A DNA stretch of 5,929 bases from Deltaproteobacteria bacterium (GTDB lineage: Bacteria > Myxococcota_A > SURF-8): assembly GCA_029570245.1 (NCBI GenBank), contig JAKQSH010000147.1, forward strand, positions 1 through 5,929. Reading direction: 5' to 3'. Below, piece after piece: positions 1 to 5,735 of this stretch. Under the pieces are notes generated by a model, which worked only from the letters and a program-made list of their open reading frames with translations, ran no database searches and was not told where the DNA came from. The stretch's first letter is position 1; each line of letters opens with the position of its first letter. A program made the translations under genes and the position numbers.

Positions 1-1616
1 AGCCCGCCGTGAGGCGGCGCGCCATACTGTAAAGCATCGAGCAGGAAGCCGAATTTTTCGCGGGCTTCCTCATCACCGATTCCGAGTGCTCTGAAAACTT
101 TCTGCTGCATTTCGCTGGAATGAATACGGATGGAACCGCCGCCGATTTCGTTACCGTTCAGCACAATGTCGTAGGCACGAGCCAGCACTTTTCCGGGGTC
201 GGACTGCAACATATCCATATGTTCCGGGCGTGGCTGTGTAAACGGATGATGCGCCGAAGCCCAGCGTTTTTCCTCTTCGCTGTATTCGAAAAGCGGAAAC
301 TCCGTGACCCACACAAACTTGTAGTCGTTGTCTTTAATCAGTCCCATTTTAGCCGCAAGCTTTTTGCGCAGATTGCCGAGCGCGCTGTTGACGATGCGCG
401 GATTCTCCGAGGCAACAAAGAATATCACACTGTCTTCAGCTTCAGCACCGGCCAGTTCGTTGATGCGCTTCTGAGCGTCGGCGTCGAAGAATTTCGCGAT
501 TGGAGATTGCCATCCTTCGGAGCCGGTGCGCGCCCATGCAAGTCCTTTTGCTCCGTATACTTTGACAAACGGGTCGTATTCTTTTTCGATGAACGAACGT
601 GAAAGAGTTTTTTCAGGGTCGTGTACAGATATGGCCTTTACCAATCCGCCGGCTTCGACTATTGAAGCAAACGCCTTGAACTGGCATCCGGCCATTACAT
701 CATTAAGTGTGCATAGTTCCAGACCGTAACGCATGTCGGGGTTGTCAACGCCGAAACGCGCCATGGATTCATTCCAAGTGATGCGCGGGAAAGGATGCGG
801 AATGTCAATGCCCTTTGTTTCTTTCCACACTTTCACCAACAGACCTTCGACAAGTTCGTAAATCGTTTCCTCGTCGGGGAACGACAGTTCGATGTCGATC
901 TGTGTGAACTCAGGTTGACGGTCCTGGCGCAGGTCCTCGTCGCGGAAGCAGCGCACGATCTGGAAATAGCGGTCGAAACCGGCCACCATGAGAATCTGCT
1001 TGAAAATCTGCGGCGACTGCGGAAGAGCGTAGAAATTGCCCGGCTGCACGCGTGACGGCACCAGATAGTCGCGTGCGCCTTCCGGCGTGCTTTTGTTGAG
1101 ATAAGGAGTCTCTATTTCGAGGAACCCGTTTTCGGACAGGAAATTGCGCACTATCTGATTGACTTTGTGACGCAGCACCATGATATCCTGCAAGGGCTTG
1201 CGGCGCAGATCAAGATAACGGTACTGCAGGCGTGTAACTTCGTTGGTGTTCACTTCGTCTTCTATGGGGAACGGAATCGGTTCGGAACGGGTCAGAATTT
1301 CGAATGACAGCGCAAAAACTTCAATTTCGCCGGTCGGAATTTTTTTGTTTATGTTTTCCCCACGATCAGAAACTTCACCATATATCGCCAGTACGTATTC
1401 GTTTCGCACCTGAGAAATAAGGTCGAAATTATCACCAAGACGTTCGTCAAAAACAACCTGAGTAATTCCGTAACGATCACGCAGGTCTACAAAATATATG
1501 CCGCCGTGGTTGCGCCAGCTTGCGACCCAACCCTTGAGTATTACTTTCTGCCCGGCGTTTGCACGGCGCAGTTCGCCACAATTGTGAGTTCTTCTCTCTT
1601 CAGAAAGATTCAGCAT
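1..1616 (-). CDS. aspS: Aspartyl-tRNA synthetase, bacterial type (3' end cut by window edge)
   Basis: The enzyme charges tRNA with aspartate using ATP in the cytoplasm. Translating the minus strand from the ATG at 1616-1614 gives 538 residues without a stop, running off the left edge; the usual length is about 590-600. In order one sees the N-terminal OB-fold anticodon-binding domain (about 1-110, with GWVASWRNHGG at 29-39 and DLRDRYG at 44-50), the class II core (YRYLDLRR at 132-139, TPEGARDYLVPSR at 177-189, ALPQSPQIFKQ at 197-207, motif 2 FRDEDLRQDRQPEFTQID at 224-241), the bacterial GAD insertion (about 290-430), then HHPFT at 456-460, GNEIGGGSIRIH at 488-499 and FGFLLDALQYGAPPHGG at 522-538. 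Motif 3 (GLDR) should follow just outside the window. The start is backed by AAGGTG 6 nt upstream and a TATAAT box. It diverges from the lipid A genes. His37 resembles non-discriminating enzymes (see findings). Family assignment is very secure. Confidence 0.97.
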   Translation of the reverse strand, partial: MLNLSEERRTHNCGELRRANAGQKVILKGWVASWRNHGGIYFVDLRDRYGITQVVFDERLGDNFDLISQVRNEYVLAIYGEVSDRGENINKKIPTGEIEVFALSFEILTRSEPIPFPIEDEVNTNEVTRLQYRYLDLRRKPLQDIMVLRHKVNQIVRNFLSENGFLEIETPYLNKSTPEGARDYLVPSRVQPGNFYALPQSPQIFKQILMVAGFDRYFQIVRCFRDEDLRQDRQPEFTQIDIELSFPDEETIYELVEGLLVKVWKETKGIDIPHPFPRITWNESMARFGVDNPDMRYGLELCTLNDVMAGCQFKAFASIVEAGGLVKAISVHDPEKTLSRSFIEKEYDPFVKVYGAKGLAWARTGSEGWQSPIAKFFDADAQKRINELAGAEAEDSVIFFVASENPRIVNSALGNLRKKLAAKMGLIKDNDYKFVWVTEFPLFEYSEEEKRWASAHHPFTQPRPEHMDMLQSDPGKVLARAYDIVLNGNEIGGGSIRIHSSEMQQKVFRALGIGDEEAREKFGFLLDALQYGAPPHGG

Positions 1617-1639
1617 TTTTCACCTTCCAGAATCTACAA

Positions 1640-1645
1640 ATTATA
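1640..1645 (-). promoter_or_regulatory. -10 box of the aspS promoter
   Basis: Read on the minus strand the sequence is a perfect TATAAT, 23 nt upstream of the aspS ATG. Transcription would begin near 1633, leaving a leader of about 17 nt that still contains the ribosome binding site GGAAGGTG (1628-1621). No good -35 hexamer lies at 16-18 nt: TAACTT is at 17 nt and TTGGTA only at 21 nt. The promoter is inferred from the -10 box and its position. Confidence 0.55.
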
Positions 1646-1698
1646 CCTCGCCACCATGAGAGAAGTTACCAATGAACACCGATAAAAGCAAGACAATA

Positions 1699-1717
1699 CA
1701 TAACGCATTGCGTTATG
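1699..1717. repeat. 19-bp palindrome, possible operator
   Basis: CATAACGCA and TGCGTTATG are exact inverted repeats of 9 bp separated by one T (1708). An outer pair, AATACA (1695-1700) with TGTATT (1720-1725), can replace the outermost inner pairs if TGCG (1716-1719) is bulged. The element lies upstream of both predicted start sites in the divergent region. A DNA site for a dimeric regulator therefore fits better than an RNA hairpin. No T-run follows the stem directly; the T-run at 1742-1748 is 24 nt downstream, so it is not a convincing terminator. Confidence 0.6.
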
Positions 1718-1757
1718 CGTGTATTAACCGGTAACTACGGGTTTTTTTATGGTTCAG

Positions 1758-1785
1758 TTGCATTTTATCATTGTGTACATAAAAT
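1758..1785 (+). promoter_or_regulatory. Candidate sigma70-type promoter for the lipid A operon
   Basis: TTGCAT (1758-1763) and TAAAAT (1780-1785) are separated by 16 nt. The -10 matches 5 of 6 consensus bases and the -35 matches 3 of 6. A start near 1792 would give a leader of about 26 nt holding AGGAG (1799-1803) before the ATG at 1818. If correct, it excludes the upstream in-frame ATG at 1749 as the start. The call rests on motif and position only. Confidence 0.4.
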
Positions 1786-1798
1786 GCATCTGCTGGAC

Positions 1799-1803
1799 AG
1801 GAG
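1799..1803 (+). promoter_or_regulatory. Ribosome binding site for the DUF374 gene
   Basis: AGGAG lies 14 nt before the ATG at 1818, which is longer than the usual 5-10 nt. It is the only good Shine-Dalgarno match near any in-frame start. The ATG at 1749 is preceded only by a T-run, so this site favours the 1818 start. Confidence 0.5.
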
Positions 1804-1817
1804 CTAACAGAACCGAC

Positions 1818-2495
1818 ATGAATACTGAAAAACACTACAAACCCCAGGCCGGATGGTTTACAACGCTGCTGGCGTTTGTGCTGTTCATCTTTATGCGTCT
1901 GCTGACATTTTCCCTGCGTTACAAACACATAAACCGCCAGTACAGTATTTCTGCGGAATACAAATCACAGCCGGTAATTTATGCAGTTCTGCACGGACAT
2001 CAGCTGTTGCTTTACGGTTTTCCATATCATCTTCCCATGGTGCAGATGTGTTCTCTTTCGCATGACGGAGAGTTGCTGACGCGTGTTTTCAGGCTTATGG
2101 GATTCACAGTAGTGCGCGGCTCATCCAGCCGGCGCGGACGCGAAGCTGCTTTTGAAATGACCGATCTCATTTATCATGGCTGTTGGGGAGCACTGGCGGT
2201 GGATGGTCCGCGCGGACCGTATGGCGTGGTAAAGCGCGGCATCGTCGATATCGCCAGAGATTCGCAGGCGCTTGTCATTCCGCTGGTTGCAGCGGCAAAA
2301 TACTCATATTCGTTAAAAAGCTGGGATCGCTTCATTCTGCCCCTGCCATTTTCTGCTGCGGTCACAATAGAAGGGAAACCGATTGAAGTTCCTCTTGAGT
2401 TGCTGGAGGACGAAGCCGAAGCCATACGTAATAAGCTTGAACGGCAATTGCACGAACTTGATGAGGAGGCACGCGCGTTTTGGCGAAAAAGCTGA
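1818..2495 (+). CDS. DUF374 (COG2121) lysophospholipid acyltransferase-like protein, LpxJ-like lipid A late acyltransferase candidate
   Basis: This is a 225-residue protein with one N-terminal hydrophobic segment (about 14-34), so probably anchored to the inner membrane with a cytoplasmic catalytic domain. The DUF374 signature is clear: AVLHGHQLLL (56-65), SHDGE (81-85), VVRGSS (98-103), DGPRGP (129-134) and SWDRF (168-172) followed by a proline-rich PLPF (175-178). The family is related to PlsC-type glycerolipid acyltransferases, but the usual H-X4-D is absent: His59 and His61 have no Asp five residues on. Members in Helicobacter and Campylobacter (LpxJ) add a secondary acyl chain to lipid A. 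Position directly before kdtA, lpxK and an lpxL homologue makes a lipid A role likely here, but substrate and acyl donor are inferred. An in-frame ATG at 1749 would add 23 residues (with CICWTG) but lacks a ribosome binding site. The gene overlaps kdtA by 16 nt. Confidence 0.88.
   Translation: MNTEKHYKPQAGWFTTLLAFVLFIFMRLLTFSLRYKHINRQYSISAEYKSQPVIYAVLHGHQLLLYGFPYHLPMVQMCSLSHDGELLTRVFRLMGFTVVRGSSSRRGREAAFEMTDLIYHGCWGALAVDGPRGPYGVVKRGIVDIARDSQALVIPLVAAAKYSYSLKSWDRFILPLPFSAAVTIEGKPIEVPLELLEDEAEAIRNKLERQLHELDEEARAFWRKS
2464..2469 (+). promoter_or_regulatory. Ribosome binding site supporting the TTG start of kdtA
   Basis: A full AGGAGG lies inside the end of the DUF374 gene, with a 10-nt spacer to the TTG at 2480. 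No ATG or GTG start is seen near it in the kdtA frame, so this site decides the start and suggests coupling to translation of the upstream gene. Confidence 0.75.
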
Positions 2496-3739
2496 TTACA
2501 TTTTTATACCCGGCAGCCGCATTGTTGATTTTTCCGCTGCTGGTGCTGTTTGTTGCGCTTCGTCGCGATCTGCGCCCCGGAATACTGAGGCGTTTTTTTC
2601 CTGCCGGACAGCCGGGAAACACACAATACATATGGCTTCATGCCGCTTCAGCCGGCGAGGCTCGACAGGCGGTGGCACTGTCCCGGCTGCTGAAAGAAAA
2701 ACATCCCGGAATTCCGCTTCTTCTGAGCACAAACACCGAATCCGGCAGGAAGGAGGCGGAGCGCCACGAGGTTTTTGACAGCCTGTTGAGTTTTCCTTTC
2801 GACATGCAATTCGCGTTGAAACGTATTTTTAATATTTACAAACCGCGCCTGCTGATTCTTATTGAAAGCGAATACTGGCCCGGTCTGCTTGGATTGGCAG
2901 AACAGAACGGAGTTCCGGTGATTGCCGTCAATGCCCGTTTAAGCCGCAGAACCGGAAAATTCTTTTCTGTACTCGATTCGTTTTCCGGCGGTGCGCTTAA
3001 ACGCATTACGTTTTCATGCGCTGACGAATCCGAATTATCCAGTCTGTCAGCCGCCGGCGTTTCCGCCGCCAGACTGAGAGTTTGCGGAAACATAAAAATC
3101 GACATGTTTCTGGATGAATTCACTGCGGAGAGCCCGGAACCAGCATCAGAGAAACCATTGCTGCTGGCGGCAAGCACACATCTTGGAGAAGAAGAAATAC
3201 TGCTGGAAGCTTTCGCCGAAATACGCCGCTCGCATCGAAACATGCGTCTGCTGATTGCGCCACGTCATGTTGAACGAGCCGCAGCTATTTTACAGTCCGC
3301 ACAGAAGCGGGGCTGGAAAGCGGCATATTCCAATTCTGCGGAAGCCTTGCAGGCGGATGTGGAAATCATTAATGAGTTCGGAAAATTAACGAAAAGATTC
3401 GGGCAGGCTTCCATTGTTTTTGTGGGAGGTTCTCTGACAGAACACGGCGGTCACAATCTGCTGGAACCGGTACTTGCGCGCAAACCGCTTTTCTACGGCC
3501 CACACATCTGGCGATGGAAACGCTGGTCGGACATGCTTATTAAATGCGGTGCAGCACAGATTGTTGCAGACAAGCATGAAATTGCTAAAATCGTTACGGA
3601 TTTTCTGGACAATTCTCTCGAAAAATCGGAGTCTATAGCGAAGGCGCAAAACATTATTTACACGCACAGAGGGGCGCTGTTGCGCAATTACGAAATGATT
3701 CTTGAAATGCTCGAAAGGGGCCTGGAGCTTGGAGACTGA
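2480..3739 (+). CDS. kdtA: 3-deoxy-D-manno-octulosonic acid (Kdo) transferase
   Basis: Also called waaA. It transfers Kdo from CMP-Kdo to lipid IVA on the cytoplasmic face of the inner membrane. The 419 residues match the family length of about 420-430. The order is an N-terminal membrane anchor (5-27), then the GT-B N-lobe with WLHAASAGE (52-60), whose Glu60 aligns with the catalytic base of the family, STNTESG (83-89), IESEYWP (128-134) and VNARLSRR (150-157). The C-lobe has CGNIKIDM (202-209), AASTHLGEEE (230-239), APRHVERA (260-267) and GGSLTEHGGHNLLEP (316-330), the CMP-Kdo-binding region. ESEYWP replaces the commoner ETELWP. The start is TTG with AGGAGG upstream. The gene overlaps the acyltransferase before it by 16 nt and lpxK by 11 nt. 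The sequence does not show whether it adds one Kdo or two. Confidence 0.96.
   Translation: MAKKLITFLYPAAALLIFPLLVLFVALRRDLRPGILRRFFPAGQPGNTQYIWLHAASAGEARQAVALSRLLKEKHPGIPLLLSTNTESGRKEAERHEVFDSLLSFPFDMQFALKRIFNIYKPRLLILIESEYWPGLLGLAEQNGVPVIAVNARLSRRTGKFFSVLDSFSGGALKRITFSCADESELSSLSAAGVSAARLRVCGNIKIDMFLDEFTAESPEPASEKPLLLAASTHLGEEEILLEAFAEIRRSHRNMRLLIAPRHVERAAAILQSAQKRGWKAAYSNSAEALQADVEIINEFGKLTKRFGQASIVFVGGSLTEHGGHNLLEPVLARKPLFYGPHIWRWKRWSDMLIKCGAAQIVADKHEIAKIVTDFLDNSLEKSESIAKAQNIIYTHRGALLRNYEMILEMLERGLELGD
3714..3720 (+). promoter_or_regulatory. Ribosome binding site supporting the TTG start of lpxK
   Basis: AAAGGGG near the end of kdtA lies 8 nt before the TTG at 3729. The other in-frame TTG, at 3702, has no Shine-Dalgarno match and would add nine residues unlike LpxK, so 3729 is preferred. 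Confidence 0.55.
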
Positions 3740-4787
3740 AAAACAAAAACATTCCGGCTTTCTTAAAGCGCTGTCGGATATATACAGAGGCATCGCCACC
3801 GCCCGTCGCCGAGCATATGATCGTGGAGTTAAAAGACATTACCGCCTGCCCCGCCCGGTAATATCGGTCGGAAACCTCACAATCGGAGGAACAGGAAAAA
3901 CCCCGGTAGTGCTGTATCTTGCACAAAAACTTTCAGGCTGGGCGCGTCTGGCCATACTCAGTCGTGGTTACGGGCGTAAATCGCCGCGTTCATACCTGAC
4001 AATAAATGACCCGCGTCACCTCGACTCAAGCGCCTGCGAAATCTTCGGCGACGAGCCGGTGATGCTGGCCCACAACCTGCCGGACAATGTTTCCATTCAC
4101 GTCGGCCCCAAAAGGCACAAACTGGGATTGATGGCTCTTGAACGTGGTCCGGTCGATCTTTTTGTACTGGATGACGGCCTGCAGCATATGGAACTGCTGC
4201 GTGACATCGACATAATTCTGCTGGACGGCCAGGTCGATCCACGCCTGCTTGAGACTCTTCCCGCCGGGCCGCTGCGCGAACCGCCGGAAATTCTGAATCG
4301 CGCCGATATTGTCTGGATAAATCATTGCAACGAAGACGGCAGTCACGCCATAGAAGAAAGCTGGCTGCACGATACGGCGCCGGACGCAATAATAGTAAAA
4401 AGCCGCGCTGTGCCTGACGATATTTTCACTCTGGACTCAGAAATTCCTCTTGAACGCGACAGACTGCCGGAAGGGAAACTGGCGGCTTTCTGCGGAATCG
4501 GCAAACCGGAATCGTTCTATAACACACTGGACGCCGCCGGAATTTCAATCGGTTATCGTCAGAGTTTCCCGGATCACTATCAATACACCAGGAAGGATAT
4601 CGTCAGACTTCAGCAGTGCGCCGCCGATCACGGCTGCCGGGCGCTCATCACGACAGAAAAAGACGCCGTGCGTATCGACCAGTATATGAAGCTGGATATG
4701 ACCGTATACATTCTGAAGCTGCGCCTTGAAATACTCGAAGGCGAAGAAGCCATGTGGGAAAGAATAGGCGAGGCGATCCGGCTTTGA
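3729..4787 (+). CDS. lpxK: Tetraacyldisaccharide 4'-kinase
   Basis: The enzyme phosphorylates the 4' hydroxyl of the tetraacyldisaccharide 1-phosphate with ATP, giving lipid IVA, the acceptor for KdtA. From the TTG at 3729 it is 352 residues, slightly long for a family of about 310-350. Motifs in order: RRRAYDRG (26-33), SVGNLTIGGTGKTPV with the Walker A loop (46-60), ILSRGYGRK (76-84), GDEP (107-110), LDDGLQH (147-153, the DDGxQH motif that carries a catalytic Asp in studied LpxK), LPAGPLREP (177-185), FCGIGKPESF (254-263), SFPDHY (279-284) and TTEKDAVR (308-315). The N-terminal membrane-associating helix (about 11-25) contains several charged residues and is less hydrophobic than the usual LpxK anchor. 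The gene overlaps kdtA by 11 nt and the next gene by 4 nt (TTGA). The start could be 3702 instead, adding nine residues. Confidence 0.96.
   Translation: METEKQKHSGFLKALSDIYRGIATARRRAYDRGVKRHYRLPRPVISVGNLTIGGTGKTPVVLYLAQKLSGWARLAILSRGYGRKSPRSYLTINDPRHLDSSACEIFGDEPVMLAHNLPDNVSIHVGPKRHKLGLMALERGPVDLFVLDDGLQHMELLRDIDIILLDGQVDPRLLETLPAGPLREPPEILNRADIVWINHCNEDGSHAIEESWLHDTAPDAIIVKSRAVPDDIFTLDSEIPLERDRLPEGKLAAFCGIGKPESFYNTLDAAGISIGYRQSFPDHYQYTRKDIVRLQQCAADHGCRALITTEKDAVRIDQYMKLDMTVYILKLRLEILEGEEAMWERIGEAIRL
4770..4773 (+). promoter_or_regulatory. Ribosome binding site for the lpxL-family gene
   Basis: GAGG, within a purine-rich stretch AGGCGAGGCG (4766-4775), is 10 nt before the TTG at 4784. The match is moderate. 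Together with the TTGA stop-start overlap it favours 4784 over the GTG at 4754. Confidence 0.4.
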
Positions 4788-5650
4788 GTAGAATCCTTTT
4801 TTTTCTTCTTATAAAACTACTGCGTTTGCTGCCCGAAAAATGCACACAATATTCAGGCGTCCTGCTGGGATTGCTCTGGTATTACATCATTCCGATCCGT
4901 AGAAAAGTCGTACTTTCACAAATGAAAAACGCACTGGACGCTTCGTACTCCAATAAACAACTGCATAGACTTGCTCGTCGTGTTTTTATAAATCTGGCAT
5001 GCAACGGCATTGAGTTTCTGCGTTTCGATGCGCGCCGCCCGGAAAAAACACTTAAAAACATCGAAAACGTCGGGCTGGAAAACCATACGAAAGCAGCATT
5101 GGAAGGACACGGAGTTCTGGTGCTGACGGCGCATTTCGGCAACTGGGATTTGCTGGCCTGCGCGCAGGCGTTATGGGGCATTCCGCTTACTATCGTTTCC
5201 AAGGAAATACATCCGCAGTGGCTTAACGATTACTGGATGCGCACTCGCTCAGCCTGCGGCATCGAAATTCTTCCGTTGCGAGGTTCGCGCGCACGCCTGC
5301 TTGAAGCTCTGTCTGAAGGCCGTACTGTCGGCTTCGTTTTCGATCAGAAAATGAACGGCCCCCATGCCTTAAAGCTGCCGTTCATGGGAATCGACTGCTA
5401 CACGACACCGGGTCTTGCGGAACTGGCGCTGGACAGCGGCGCACCCATAGTTCCGGTATTCATGCTTCGCCTGCCGGATGGAAAACACCGCGTAGAAATA
5501 GGAACTCCGCTGCCAGTGATAAGCAACGGCGACAGACAGGAGTCAGTACGTCAAACAACGCTGCTGTGCCAGAAAACGCTTGAAGACATGGTGAGACGCT
5601 ACCCGGAACAATGGCTGTGGCTGCACCGACGCTGGGCAGAAAGACGCTGA
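4784..5650 (+). CDS. lpxL: Lipid A late acyltransferase, LpxL/HtrB family
   Basis: Enzymes of this family move a fatty acyl chain from acyl-ACP onto the hydroxyl of an R-3-hydroxyacyl chain of Kdo-lipid A at the inner membrane. From TTG 4784 the protein is 288 residues, near the usual 290-310. It has a hydrophobic N-terminal segment (about 3-16) and a second one (24-38), then RRVFINLACNGIEFLR (65-80), the catalytic HFGNWD H-X4-D motif (117-122), GFVFDQKMNG (183-192), LPFMG (198-202), TTPG (207-210), PIVPVF (221-226) and the family-ending YPEQWLWLHRRW (273-284). The start overlaps the lpxK stop as TTGA; an in-frame GTG at 4754 would add ten residues (with NRRGDPAL) not expected before the membrane anchor. 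LpxL, LpxM and LpxP cannot be told apart from sequence alone. It is the last gene of the overlapping set. No clear terminator follows. Confidence 0.93.
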   Translation: MSRILFFLLIKLLRLLPEKCTQYSGVLLGLLWYYIIPIRRKVVLSQMKNALDASYSNKQLHRLARRVFINLACNGIEFLRFDARRPEKTLKNIENVGLENHTKAALEGHGVLVLTAHFGNWDLLACAQALWGIPLTIVSKEIHPQWLNDYWMRTRSACGIEILPLRGSRARLLEALSEGRTVGFVFDQKMNGPHALKLPFMGIDCYTTPGLAELALDSGAPIVPVFMLRLPDGKHRVEIGTPLPVISNGDRQESVRQTTLLCQKTLEDMVRRYPEQWLWLHRRWAERR

Positions 5651-5664
5651 AATGCTGAAAAGTG

Positions 5665-5693
5665 TTGCTTTGAATGTCCGGTGAGTTCATAAT
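5665..5693 (+). promoter_or_regulatory. Candidate promoter for the YrdC/YciO-family gene
   Basis: TTGCTT (5665-5670) and CATAAT (5688-5693) are separated by 17 nt. The -10 matches 5 of 6 consensus bases and the -35 matches 3 of 6. Start near 5700 would give a leader of about 36 nt with GGGAG (5722-5726). Because no terminator is visible after lpxL, read-through from the lipid A operon is also possible. Confidence 0.4.
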
Positions 5694-5735
5694 CTGCACA
5701 CGGAAATCATCCACAACAGGCGGGAGTGACCGACG

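Noticed and set aside
120..602. Plus-strand open frame of 160 residues
   Set aside because: It lies wholly antisense to aspS, which translates into a well-conserved protein; the plus-strand product has no recognisable motif. The same holds for the frames at 526-729 and 795-1055.
1695..1748. Hairpin plus T-run (1742-1748) as a rho-independent terminator
   Set aside because: The strong stem ends at 1717 or 1725, well before the T-run, and the stem immediately before it (AACC/GGTT) is only 4 bp. Both neighbouring genes start here, so no terminator is expected.
1715..1807. Short 30-codon frame starting ATG inside the palindrome, a possible leader peptide
   Set aside because: No Shine-Dalgarno sequence precedes it, the peptide has no run of a single amino acid typical of an attenuation leader, and the likely promoter lies downstream of its start.
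1749..1817. In-frame ATG at 1749 as the start of the DUF374 gene
   Set aside because: It is preceded by a T-run with no ribosome binding site, overlaps the candidate promoter, and adds 23 residues that do not look like the family; AGGAG supports 1818.
2383..2778. 131-residue plus-strand frame overlapping the DUF374-kdtA junction
   Set aside because: It is out of frame with kdtA, which has clear motifs through the same bases; the product is rich in Arg, Ser and Gly as shadow frames of balanced-GC genes often are.
3958..4389. Minus-strand frame of 143 residues antisense to lpxK
   Set aside because: It is an Arg- and Ala-rich shadow of lpxK, whose Walker A and DDGxQH motifs lie in or beside this span; no ribosome binding site or known motif is seen.
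5707..5715. TCATCCACA, a near match to the DnaA box TTATCCACA
   Set aside because: It is a single site with one mismatch and no cluster, AT-rich unwinding region or dnaA/dnaN context, so it is most likely chance.
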